Below the pieces are notes generated by a model that saw nothing but the letters and a program-made list of their open reading frames with translations, did no database searches and was not told where the DNA came from. Made by a program: the position numbers and the translations under genes. From Peribacillus loiseleuriae (GTDB lineage Bacteria > Bacillota > Bacilli > Bacillales > DSM-1321): a stretch of DNA of 64,000 nucleotides. Positions 26,627 to 34,568 of the stretch are shown in pieces (within the stretch, counting starts at the first letter, position 1; each line of letters opens with the position of its first letter). The stretch covers positions 4,679,621 through 4,743,620 of the forward strand of contig NZ_LFZW01000001.1 of assembly GCF_001183985.1 (NCBI RefSeq), read 5' to 3'.

Positions 26627-26660
26627 CCTCCTTGAGTGTTAAGTTCCACGTCCTTGTGGG
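26627..26660 (-). promoter_or_regulatory. CsrA-binding leader of hag
   Basis: On the minus strand a small hairpin, CCAC-AAGGAC-GTGG (26646-26660), presents GGA in its loop. Thirteen bases further on is the hag ribosome site AAGGAGG (26627-26633). This is the two-site arrangement by which CsrA blocks hag translation in B. subtilis. Confidence 0.75.
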
Positions 26661-26721
26661 ATTTGGCTTTGAAAGGTAATCAAGTCGGCCGCCTGTGTCA
26701 CCTTCCAATGCTCTACTAGTA

Positions 26722-26748
26722 ATATCGTCACTTAAATTTAATAGTTAA
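26722..26748 (-). promoter_or_regulatory. Sigma-D promoter of hag
   Basis: On the minus strand, TTAA - 15 bases - GACGATAT. It matches 10 of 12 positions of the flagellar sigma-D consensus and lies about 100 bases upstream of the hag start, leaving a leader for CsrA control. Confidence 0.75.
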
Positions 26749-26769
26749 TAGAATTTGTAACTTTTTTTA

Positions 26770-27000
26770 CTACTTTTTCTTAAAATAGTCACTTAAATTT
26801 GAAAGCAGAGTTGATTTCGTGTTAATCGCTTCATTATTTTCCTGTTGAATGGCCAGATAAATTTCCTTCCGATGAATCTCTACTTGTTTTGGAGCGTTAA
26901 TACCGAGTTTAATTTGTTCACCTTCAACTGCTAAGATTGTGATTTCGATGTCATTGCCAATCATAATCGATTCATTAAGTTTCCTAGTTAAAACGAGCAT
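26770..27000 (-). CDS. csrA: Carbon storage regulator CsrA
   Basis: A 76-residue RNA-binding protein. It has [23 protein letters not shown], then [18 protein letters not shown] and a charged C-terminal tail of about 20 residues. The key Leu-Thr-Arg N-terminus and the VEIHRKE motif are intact. As a dimer it binds GGA motifs in the hag leader and represses flagellin translation until FliW removes it. Its ATG overlaps the fliW stop as TAATG. Confidence 0.97.
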   Translation of the reverse strand: MLVLTRKLNESIMIGNDIEITILAVEGEQIKLGINAPKQVEIHRKEIYLAIQQENNEAINTKSTLLSNLSDYFKKK

Positions 27001-27440
27001 TATCTCTCCTCCTGTTCAGGAGAAGGAATAAGTAATTCGCGGATGGAGTAGTTGCTAGAATTCATAATGAACTGCTTTCCTAATTGATTGCTCATATTCA
27101 AAACAATCGGCGCTTGAAGGTTCGCTGTTGTTTCGTTGAATGGATCTCTTACCGTTAATATTACATATATAGAGACATCTTTTTCTGAATCAATATATAA
27201 GTCTGATATTACATCTTGTGATACTTTTACTTCATAGTTCTGGAATATTTCAAATGGACTGCTCACGATAAAAGCTACTTCCCTTGTTTTCATTGATTGT
27301 AAAACGATAAAGGGAGACCCCTCTAACGGAAGTAAGGCAAACTGTTTTTCATCAATAAATCCCGGTATCCCACCTTCAAATGTAAAAAGATCTTTTTCCT
27401 CGATTTTTACCTCACCATGAAATTTTGTTTGTATTTTCAT
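27000..27440 (-). CDS. fliW: Flagellar assembly factor FliW
   Basis: A 146-residue beta-barrel protein. It has [26 protein letters not shown] and [22 protein letters not shown]. FliW binds free flagellin or, when flagellin is exported, CsrA, acting as a non-competitive CsrA antagonist. It thereby links hag translation to filament export. The site on flagellin bound by FliW is near the C-terminus, which in this genome can vary through splicing. The gene is coupled to csrA and lies six bases after yviE. Confidence 0.97.
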   Translation of the reverse strand: MKIQTKFHGEVKIEEKDLFTFEGGIPGFIDEKQFALLPLEGSPFIVLQSMKTREVAFIVSSPFEIFQNYEVKVSQDVISDLYIDSEKDVSIYVILTVRDPFNETTANLQAPIVLNMSNQLGKQFIMNSSNYSIRELLIPSPEQEER

Positions 27441-27446
27441 TTACTT

Positions 27447-28022
27447 TCACCCCTTCACTTCTGGAAATAGATTGATAAAGTCAATATCCAGTGAATTTTT
27501 TTCTAGTACCTCAACATTTACTTCTCCAGGTGTATATTCATGAATTGGTTTTTGGGTCTCTGCTTGAATAATCGGTTTTTGAGGGGTTGCTTCAATATTC
27601 ACTTCTGCCGGCTGATAGTCGATTTGCACACTAAAATGTGATGGAATCCAACCAACATTAAATTGCTTCTGAGGCTTCGAACCGTTTTCCTTTGCAAGAG
27701 AGGCAAGCACATTGCCACCTTTTTCAATATGTCTAAGTTCTTGGCCTTGGCTTGATCTTCTTGCCATTCCATCCAGCCAATCTTGATAACCAAGCTGTGC
27801 AAATTCTTCCACACGTTTTGATAAATTCTTTAAATCCATATCTTCTCTTGCTTTTGTCTGGTCAATGGAAAGGTTTCCAGGAGTTGTTTGAATTTCGAGA
27901 ATCGCCTTAGGTTGTTCAATCGATTGGATTGCGGAAGGCTGTTCAATTTTTTGGACAGCCTGCTTGATATCTAAACCGGTCCTAATAAAATGGGACTGTA
28001 ACCTGATCTGTGGTAGTTGCAT
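27447..28022 (-). CDS. yviE: YviE family flagellar-cluster protein (DUF6470)
   Basis: A 191-residue protein of the YviE family, always found between flgL and fliW. It has MQLPQIRLQSHFIRTGLDI at the N-terminus, the SRRVEEFAQLGYQDWLDGMAR-like helix near residue 70 (here LSKRVEEFAQLGYQDWLDGMA), a VGWIPSHFSVQIDYQPAEVNIE segment, and short Pro-rich repeats. The function is unknown. The arrangement with fliW and csrA suggests part of the same unit. Repeats of IEQPxAI occur in the N-terminal third. Confidence 0.85.
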   Translation of the reverse strand: MQLPQIRLQSHFIRTGLDIKQAVQKIEQPSAIQSIEQPKAILEIQTTPGNLSIDQTKAREDMDLKNLSKRVEEFAQLGYQDWLDGMARRSSQGQELRHIEKGGNVLASLAKENGSKPQKQFNVGWIPSHFSVQIDYQPAEVNIEATPQKPIIQAETQKPIHEYTPGEVNVEVLEKNSLDIDFINLFPEVKG

Positions 28023-28061
28023 AGTCTCTACTCCTTAAAAGAAAAAAGATGGCCCACAAGC

Positions 28062-28152
28062 AAAGGGCCAGATCTCGCAACTACTCTATACAGTATAATT
28101 TAAGTGTAGGTAACACTATAGACTGTGTATGAAGTGCGAGGTCGGACCCTTT
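28062..28152. repeat. Dispersed hairpin repeat, copy 2
   Basis: Imperfect inverted repeat. The arms are AAGGGCCAGATCTCGCAA and GTGCGAGGTCGGACCCTT, with a partly paired AT-rich centre. It lies between flgL and yviE inside the flagellar operon. Confidence 0.75.
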
Positions 28153-28162
28153 ATAATCATCC

Positions 28163-29068
28163 TTATCTTAGAAAATCAATTAACGATGGCTGAATAACTC
28201 TTGAGCCTACGCTTAATGCGGCACTATGGATGCTTTCTTGTGTCGTTAAGTCCATGATTGCTTTTTCAATGTCAATGTCTTCATTTTTTGACATGACTTT
28301 TTTCGCAAAAATTTCTTGTTGGCCTAAACGTTCTGTCATTAGTTCAATGCGATTTTGTCTGGCTCCCACTTGTGAACGAGTGGTTAAGAACGAATCGATC
28401 GTTCCATCTATACCATCTAATAAATCGCCAATATTGGAATCATTATTTTCAAGTGCGTCAATAATTTTTTGAATGCTTCCATCACTTTTAAGGGCATCTC
28501 CGAATGTACTTGATGCATCTGTATTAATTTGAATTTTAATGCCCGAGAATACTTCAACCTCCACAGCAGCACTTCCGTATACAATATTCCCATTAGGATT
28601 ATTGATCGGATCATTCTTAGTTGCGTCACTCTCTGATGGCTTAATATTGGTATTCTGTCCATTAAAGATATACTTCCCGCCAATTTGCGTATCACCAATC
28701 GTAATAAGATGATCCTTTAATTCTTTAATTTCGGCTGCAATGCTTTCACGTTGTTTCTCTTCATAGGTTCCATTACTCGCTTTGACTGTCAATTCCCGAA
28801 TTCGCTGAAGGGCGCTAACTGCCTGATCCAAAGCTTTATCCGTACTGTCAATCCAGTTTTCCGCTTCACCAATGTTACGAGTAAACTGCTCAATTTGACT
28901 TACATCTGTACGATAAGTCATCCCCATCATTGCAGCAACAGGATCGTCGGATGGTTTCGTAAATTTCTTTTGCGATGAAATTTGCTCCTGAAGCTTTCCT
29001 AATCGATCATAGCTTGAGCTTAAGTTACGAAGCATATTATTAGAAAGCATGGATTGTGTTACGCGCAT
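28163..29068 (-). CDS. flgL: Flagellar hook-filament junction protein FlgL (HAP3)
   Basis: A 301-residue flagellin-like junction protein. The N-terminus is MRVTQSMLSNNMLRNLSSSYDRL with KFTKPSDDPVAAMMGM. A short middle domain follows, then C-terminal helices with GARQNRIELMTERLGQQEIF and a terminal helix ending SRVIQPSLIDFLR. It sits between FlgK and the flagellin filament. It follows flgK by 13 bases in the same operon. Confidence 0.96.
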   Translation of the reverse strand: MRVTQSMLSNNMLRNLSSSYDRLGKLQEQISSQKKFTKPSDDPVAAMMGMTYRTDVSQIEQFTRNIGEAENWIDSTDKALDQAVSALQRIRELTVKASNGTYEEKQRESIAAEIKELKDHLITIGDTQIGGKYIFNGQNTNIKPSESDATKNDPINNPNGNIVYGSAAVEVEVFSGIKIQINTDASSTFGDALKSDGSIQKIIDALENNDSNIGDLLDGIDGTIDSFLTTRSQVGARQNRIELMTERLGQQEIFAKKVMSKNEDIDIEKAIMDLTTQESIHSAALSVGSRVIQPSLIDFLR

Positions 29069-29081
29069 TATTGTTCCCCCC

Positions 29082-30707
29082 TTATCTGCCGCCAGTTCCT
29101 AAGCCATTAACAATTTTATCAAGCATTTCATCCATCATATTAATCACTCGGGACGATGCATTATAGGCCTGTTGGAATCGAATCATGTCTGTCATTTCTT
29201 CATCGAGTGAAACGGCACTGACTGATTGGCGATTATAATCCACTGAATTGGCTAAGATTATCGAATTCGTATAGTTTTTTTCTGCTCCTTGTGAATCTAC
29301 CCCCATTCCCCCAATCAGGCCTGAGTAGAATGAATCAAGACTGCCAGTCAGCCCATCTGGTAATGTATTACCATTCATTTGATAATAACTATATTCACTA
29401 AAATTAAGCTTCTTTAACGCAGCTAATTTTTGCGCATTTTCATTGTCTGCTGATGCCCCACTCTTTCCTCCAGCAGCAATTAAACCGGGATCTTTCCGTA
29501 TATCATCATTCACTTTTATGCTTTGAGCAGCATTGCCTGGTTCGAAAACAAAAAAATCATTTGCAAATTTGGGATCAGGGTCTTTTATCATTTCACCTGT
29601 TATAGGATCTTGAACGAGTTTTTCATTCAAAGTAAAACCCTCACGATGAATTTTATTAAACTCGTTTACAAACGCTTCCGTCATATTATTTAGCTTCTGA
29701 AGCATGTCTGGATAGCGTCCAACTACAGAAGTAGTGACTCCATCAGTCTTTATATAACCATAACTCTCTATCAATCCAGCAAGCTGTCCTGAAAAACTTG
29801 TGTCCTTTACAAGTCTATCGCCAAACTTCACACCATCAACCATCTTCGGTGTTGTGGTTTGGTCGTAAGTAACTTCCACTTTGGCAATCCCCAGAATTCC
29901 TGACTTATTCACACTAACAAGATTCACAGGTGGGATATATGATTGTCCGTCCTTCGTAATCATTTCAATATTATAAAGTCCTTCTGCAATCGGCTTCGCA
30001 TTCCCATAATCAGTTGGAGTGACATTCGTGACTTTAATATTTACCAACTGTGACAGACTGTCTACTAGCGCATCGCGTTTGTCATATAAGTCGTTTGGCA
30101 AATAACCGTTTGGCTCCACTTCACTTATCTGTACATTGACTTTATGAATGTTATCAAGGATCGTGTTAATTTCATTTTGTTTAACGTCAATTTGTCGGCC
30201 GATGTCCTTTTGAACACTCGTCAAAGAATTATAGTAATAATTCAAAGTGTCAGCTACCATCTGTCCGTTTGCCGCCACAACTGCACGAGCCCCTGAGTTT
30301 TCTGTATTCGCCGATAAGTCTTGTAAAGATTTCCAGAATTTATCAAGCGTAGCTTGCAATCCGCTGTCTGTCGGTTCATTCATAATTTCTTCCATCTTTA
30401 CAAGAGACTCACTAAGCGTACCGTAATAGCCTACTTTGTTCGCTTGATTACGGAATTGTACATCAAGAAAGCTTTCACGCACGCGTTGCACCGACTCCGC
30501 TTGAACACCGGTACCCAATTGCCCCGCTACCATCGGGCTGTTCATACCTGGTGTAGGAAAAGCTGTTGTTTGGGCAAAATTAACCCGCTGCCGGGTGTAT
30601 CCAGGTGTATTTGCATTGGCGACGTTTTGTGACATCGTATATAAAGCGCTTTGCGAAGTATTTAAACCCCTCTTAGCCGTTTCAAGACCCATAAAGGTTG
30701 AGATCAT
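29082..30707 (-). CDS. flgK: Flagellar hook-associated protein FlgK (HAP1)
   Basis: A 541-residue protein. The N-terminus has FMGLETAKRGLNTSQSALYTMSQNVANANTPGYTRQRVNF, the FlgK/rod signature. The middle domain is variable, and the C-terminal FlgBB-type segment includes SVDYNRQSVSAVSLDEEMTDMIRFQQAYNASSRVIN. It joins the hook to FlgL. The gene lies between flgN and flgL. Confidence 0.97.
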   Translation of the reverse strand: MISTFMGLETAKRGLNTSQSALYTMSQNVANANTPGYTRQRVNFAQTTAFPTPGMNSPMVAGQLGTGVQAESVQRVRESFLDVQFRNQANKVGYYGTLSESLVKMEEIMNEPTDSGLQATLDKFWKSLQDLSANTENSGARAVVAANGQMVADTLNYYYNSLTSVQKDIGRQIDVKQNEINTILDNIHKVNVQISEVEPNGYLPNDLYDKRDALVDSLSQLVNIKVTNVTPTDYGNAKPIAEGLYNIEMITKDGQSYIPPVNLVSVNKSGILGIAKVEVTYDQTTTPKMVDGVKFGDRLVKDTSFSGQLAGLIESYGYIKTDGVTTSVVGRYPDMLQKLNNMTEAFVNEFNKIHREGFTLNEKLVQDPITGEMIKDPDPKFANDFFVFEPGNAAQSIKVNDDIRKDPGLIAAGGKSGASADNENAQKLAALKKLNFSEYSYYQMNGNTLPDGLTGSLDSFYSGLIGGMGVDSQGAEKNYTNSIILANSVDYNRQSVSAVSLDEEMTDMIRFQQAYNASSRVINMMDEMLDKIVNGLGTGGR

Positions 30708-30743
30708 GATCTAGACCTCCATTTCTATTAAAATATCAATCGA

Positions 30744-31232
30744 TTATGCTTGTGAATCAAATACGCTTTTTGCGTTTCGTTGTTTATTCTGAACAGGCTT
30801 TTCATAATTATATTCCTGTGGACGTGGCCGGAACATATCAAGTGATAAATTAACAAACTGTAACGATTGATAGATTAGCTGCTGGTTCAGTGTATTTGCT
30901 TCTTTCAATGCAGTAGCTTCAGACATAAGCACGGCTCTTAAACGTTCTAATTCCTGCTTTTCAGAGATATCCACCAATTCGATAATATCTGTCAGTGTCG
31001 CTTTCGTCATTTCAGAATTGCCCTCTTGCAAAAACTTCCCGACAGCAGCAATTCTTTCCCGTTCAATCATCTCAATCGCTTTCACATATTTCTGCTCTTC
31101 ATTCAGCAAGGCAGTGAGGGCGTCCATGTCGCTTCGCTTGATGATGTCCGCTTTCTTTGCTGCTCGTTCATTCAATCCTTGATGAAGCTTGATGAGTTTT
31201 TCCAGTGCTATAGTGATATGGACGATTGACAT
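30744..31232 (-). CDS. flgN: FlgN export chaperone (YvyG)
   Basis: A 162-residue helical protein of the FlgN family. It has LEKLIKLHQGLNERAAKKADIIKRSD, LLNEEQKYVKAIEMIERERIAAV and a flexible C-terminus with a YNYEKPVQNKQR tail. FlgN keeps FlgK and FlgL soluble before export. It lies directly upstream of flgK, 36 bases away, and downstream of flgM. The start has GGGGG ten bases upstream. Confidence 0.92.
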   Translation of the reverse strand: MSIVHITIALEKLIKLHQGLNERAAKKADIIKRSDMDALTALLNEEQKYVKAIEMIERERIAAVGKFLQEGNSEMTKATLTDIIELVDISEKQELERLRAVLMSEATALKEANTLNQQLIYQSLQFVNLSLDMFRPRPQEYNYEKPVQNKQRNAKSVFDSQA

Positions 31233-31267
31233 TGTAGTAGAACCCCCTCTCTCCCTTACTTCAGGCG

Positions 31268-31537
31268 TTATTTATTTTTCGAATAATAGTCCAGTATGCT
31301 TTTCGCAGTATCTTCTGCATTCATTTTATAATTGCCAGCCTCGTACTGCGCTTTCAGTTCATCGACCTTCGCTTGTCTTTGAGCTGGAATCTGGGATGTT
31401 TGCTGAAGTTCTTTTGCTGTGGCGGATATTTCAATCTTATCCGTTGCTTTAGCGGAAGATATCTTTACGCTGTCTACTTTATGCTGTTGACGATTATACG
31501 GGTTCACTCCCGATGGTCCAAACTGATTGATCTTCAT
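31268..31537 (-). CDS. flgM: Anti-sigma-D factor FlgM
   Basis: An 89-residue, mostly disordered protein. It has MKINQFGPSGVNPYNRQQHKV at the N-terminus and the sigma-binding C-terminal half with RQAKVDELKAQYEAGNYKMNAEDTAKSILDYY. It binds and holds sigma-D inactive until the hook is complete. It matches the sigma-D promoters seen in front of hag, flaG and ylqG in this window. Confidence 0.96.
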   Translation of the reverse strand: MKINQFGPSGVNPYNRQQHKVDSVKISSAKATDKIEISATAKELQQTSQIPAQRQAKVDELKAQYEAGNYKMNAEDTAKSILDYYSKNK

Positions 31538-31690
31538 CTCGCAATCCTCGCTTTCGACCTTATTTGTAACTTCTTTTATCTATTATCGGTTCAGATTTCG
31601 GTTTTTTTATTTTTTTCGATTGACAATCTTTTCATGCATTTGTCGAATTTAGACGTCTCATTCCATTACCCTATTCATTTAGAAGAATGT

Positions 31691-32104
31691 TTATTCATCC
31701 ATTCTACTGTAATAGGCGTTTTTGTGATCACGTTCTGCAATTTCTTGTCGGCGTTGTTCTTCTTTTTCAACCGCTGCCAAATCGGCGCGAATGGAATGTG
31801 TACAATTCATGCACAGCCTTCCTTCCTTGATCAGCGTTCCGCATTTTTCACATGGATATCCAAGATTCGGGAATTGAGACAAACGCAATCTACCCTTTTT
31901 GACAAATTTAATGAGCAACTCTTCTGTCACACCTGTTGCGTCCACAACTTGTTGCATCGTTGCAGTACGGTTTACGGCTTTACGAATATATTTATAAACA
32001 ATATCAAATTGAACTTCTTCTTCTTTATAGCATGCATTACATACGTCACGAAATGCTGATTTCACAAACACCGTATTGCAATTTGCACAATTGGTTAACT
32101 CCAT
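31691..32104 (-). CDS. yvyF: Flagellar operon protein YvyF (TIGR03826 type)
   Basis: A 137-residue protein with two zinc knuckles: CANCNTVF...CNAC at the N-terminus, and YPCEKCGTLIKEGRLCMNC near residue 90. A short helix-turn-helix-like middle (ATMQQVVDATGVTEELLIKFVKKGRL) lies between them. It is the standard gene between comFC and flgM in Bacillus, and its role is not settled. A decapitated sigma-D-like -10 (GTCGATAT) lies about 40 bases upstream, without a clear -35. Confidence 0.93.
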   Translation of the reverse strand: MELTNCANCNTVFVKSAFRDVCNACYKEEEVQFDIVYKYIRKAVNRTATMQQVVDATGVTEELLIKFVKKGRLRLSQFPNLGYPCEKCGTLIKEGRLCMNCTHSIRADLAAVEKEEQRRQEIAERDHKNAYYSRMDE

Positions 32105-32286
32105 CTTGTTGCTCCCCTTTCAAGATTCCCGAACTCTTTGACTCTTATATCGACCAAAGCCGGATAAATATGAAGCGGTTGATAAAAAAACAGCTATGAG
32201 TGTCTGCTCGACAATCCGACGAGGAAAAAGGGTCAGATTTACACATTGCACAACTTCATAAGGAGAGAAGCCTCACAGAAACGCTT

Positions 32287-33003
32287 CTATCTAGCAAGTG
32301 TGAGTGAGTGAATGTCAGCAGCACCCGCGAGCTTGAGCGCTTTAGCTGCGTGTCTTAGTGTTGATCCGGTTGTGTAAATATCATCAAGTAGGAGAATTCT
32401 TTGACCTGACATAATCTCGGGGTCCGTTATTTGAAAGACTTGTGGCAAATTAATTCGGTCGCGGCGAGATTTCTTTGATTGCTTTTCTGAATGAATTCTC
32501 GTAAGTGGCTGGATACATGCTTGCCCCGCTGTAACAGCCAACGCTTCCGCTTGATTAAAGCCACGTTCTTGTAACCGTTCATGACTGAGAGGAATGACCA
32601 CAATCGAATCAAAGGTTAATGGAAGTAGCGCATCCTTGATAAAAGGGGAAAATGCTTCAGCAATGGCATAGTCACCGCGGTATTTGAATTTAGCAATCTG
32701 TTCTTTCATAAAGTCATTATAATGAAATAGCGATCGATTCGCCGTTAGAAATCCTTGCCAATTCGGATTCTGTTCCCAACGATGGCAATCTAAGCAAAGC
32801 GTATCTCTTCGGAACTCAGCTGACAAGACTCGTGAGCAGATTTGGCACAACTCTCCACTTATTGGATCAAGCTTTCTGAAACATTCCGCACAGATTGACC
32901 TCTCTTGTTCCTTCATCAGCAAATTCTTCCACGATACCTTTTGTGTGATTCCTTGATCACAAAGCAGACAGAGATACGGTGTTAGGATAGACAAATCAAA
33001 CAT
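32287..33003 (-). CDS. comFC: Late competence protein ComFC
   Basis: A 238-residue protein. The N-terminal zinc region holds four cysteine pairs (CLLC, CAEC, CQIC, CLDC). The C-terminal phosphoribosyltransferase-type domain has VIPLSHERLQERGFNQAEALA and the PRPP loop ILLLDDIYTTGSTL. It is needed for DNA uptake together with ComFA. The start at 33003 (MFDLSIL) overlaps the comFA end by eight bases and has GAGGG upstream; an in-frame start nine codons earlier is deeper inside comFA. Confidence 0.94.
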   Translation of the reverse strand: MFDLSILTPYLCLLCDQGITQKVSWKNLLMKEQERSICAECFRKLDPISGELCQICSRVLSAEFRRDTLCLDCHRWEQNPNWQGFLTANRSLFHYNDFMKEQIAKFKYRGDYAIAEAFSPFIKDALLPLTFDSIVVIPLSHERLQERGFNQAEALAVTAGQACIQPLTRIHSEKQSKKSRRDRINLPQVFQITDPEIMSGQRILLLDDIYTTGSTLRHAAKALKLAGAADIHSLTLAR

Positions 33004-34396
33004 CAAGCAACCCTCGCTTGCTTGCTTCACGGTTCATGTTTTCAATATGCAAAATTGCTTTCACCATTTCCTCGCTTTTTCCGTAATGAAAGAAAGTAAT
33101 ATTTCCGATTGGATGGTCCACGCTTCTTCCTACTCTACCGGAAATCTGAACAAGCGCACTTTCTACAAACACTTGATGCTCCGCGCCAATTACCGCAACA
33201 TCCAATCTAGGAATCGTCACACCCCGTTCCAAAATCGTCGTTGTTAGCAATCCAGGAATCTCTCCATTACGAAGCAGCGTGACCTTTTCTTTCCGCTCAG
33301 GATCTTCCGAATAGACAGCAAGCAGACGGGGTTCGATTTCCTGAAACAGAGGCAGGCTTTCTTTCATCACTTTAATGCTCGGAAAAAATAAGAGAATGGG
33401 GATATTGCATTCAATCCGGTCACGAACCCAGGATTGGATTTGTGGCGGAATTTGCTTTTTCTGAAACTGCTTTTGCCAATTGCCGCTCCATTTCATCGTG
33501 GGGACGGGAATCGGCTTTCGGTGGTAGCGTGCTGGAATCGTTACCGCTTGAAGTGTCCCTTTTCGATATGCATTCTGCATTTGTCGTGATGGTGTGGCGG
33601 TTAAATAGATCGTGGCAGACGTTTGTTTTTTTGCTTTCTGTACGGCTTGTTGAAGGGAAGTGTCCATGGAATACGGAAAGGCGTCGACTTCATCGATAAT
33701 AATCGTATCAAAAGCATTAGAGAAACGATAAAGCTGATGTGTTGTTGAAACAGTGAGTGGTGCAGCTAAATGCCTATCTTCACTGCCCCCATACAGAGCT
33801 GCGACTTCCACATTTGGAAAAGCACGTTTAAGTCGTGGCGTAAGTTCGAGTACCACATCGGTTCGCGGTGTGCAGATACAAACTCGCTTATCACTTGAAA
33901 TCGCTGTCTCCATTCCTTTGAACAACACCTCAGTTTTTCCGGCTCCGCAAACCGCCCAAATCAGGACTTCTTCATTTTGTTCGACTGCGGCAACTACTCG
34001 ATCTGACGCTGTTTTTTGCCCATCAGAAAGCGTTCCAGCCCAAGCCATTACTCTAGGGGGAATAGGAAAATGGAGTTCAGGTCCAATCCATAAATAAAGC
34101 TTAGAACATTCACTTACACGCCCCATCATGATGCAGGAACGACAATACGTGCAATTTTTTTGACAAATCTTACAAGGAAACGTGTAAAACAGCTGTTGAT
34201 TTCGATTGCTACAGCGCGAACAGTCATATTTGCCGTTTTCACGACTGACACCTGCTTTTGTGGTGACATAGCCTGCTTCGATATGTTCTGTCAATCGTTC
34301 AGGGGAAAAGGGAATTTCAGCAGCTAGTAATAGTCGACCTGATAAGTGGTGCTGCAGTTCCGGGGAATATGGGGTGGTAATGTGAGGGGGAATCAT
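32996..34396 (-). CDS. comFA: Competence ATP-dependent helicase ComFA
   Basis: A 466-residue cytoplasmic motor for single-stranded DNA uptake. The N-terminal four-cysteine zinc region has YDCSRCSNRNQQLFYTFPC and CTYCRSCIMMG. The helicase motifs are Walker A WAVCGAGKTEVLF, motif Ia CTPRTDVV, DEAD-like IIDEVDAFPY, motif III YLTATPS, and motif VI VQISGRVGRSVDHP. The start at 34396 has AGGAGG ten bases upstream; a longer frame upstream has no site and would add an unlikely hydrophobic leader. comFB, found between comFA and comFC in B. subtilis, is absent here. Confidence 0.95.
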   Translation of the reverse strand: MIPPHITTPYSPELQHHLSGRLLLAAEIPFSPERLTEHIEAGYVTTKAGVSRENGKYDCSRCSNRNQQLFYTFPCKICQKNCTYCRSCIMMGRVSECSKLYLWIGPELHFPIPPRVMAWAGTLSDGQKTASDRVVAAVEQNEEVLIWAVCGAGKTEVLFKGMETAISSDKRVCICTPRTDVVLELTPRLKRAFPNVEVAALYGGSEDRHLAAPLTVSTTHQLYRFSNAFDTIIIDEVDAFPYSMDTSLQQAVQKAKKQTSATIYLTATPSRQMQNAYRKGTLQAVTIPARYHRKPIPVPTMKWSGNWQKQFQKKQIPPQIQSWVRDRIECNIPILLFFPSIKVMKESLPLFQEIEPRLLAVYSEDPERKEKVTLLRNGEIPGLLTTTILERGVTIPRLDVAVIGAEHQVFVESALVQISGRVGRSVDHPIGNITFFHYGKSEEMVKAILHIENMNREASKRGLLDV

Positions 34397-34477
34397 CAGG
34401 GGAAAACCTCCTATTATTTTTTCGTCATCTTTATATTCGCTACACGTTAAATGGATCCCTGCCAACAAAATGAAAGC

Positions 34478-34564
34478 AAGGGTCAGAACCCGCAATAATG
34501 AAAGACAGTATAAGATAAGGCATAAAACACTTCATACTGATTTAGAGTGCGAGGTCAGACCCTT
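34478..34564. repeat. Dispersed hairpin repeat, copy 3
   Basis: The arms are AAGGGTCAGAACCCGCAAT and GAGTGCGAGGTCAGACCCTT, with partly paired GTATAAGATAAGG / TTCATACTGATTTA in the centre. It lies between the GGDEF-EAL gene and comFA. Confidence 0.75.
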
Positions 34565-34568
34565 TCCA

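Noticed and set aside
24870..26708. A single colinear flagellin gene with start at 26708 and stop at 24870
   Set aside because: The upstream start has no ribosome site and reads through the hag leader. The frame's end (YALAA-stop) lies inside intron 1 and lacks the essential C-terminal helix encoded by exon 2.
32225..32265. A half copy of the dispersed repeat (AAAAAGGGTCAGATTT)
   Set aside because: Only one short arm is present with no matching partner arm. Chance or a decayed copy cannot be told apart.
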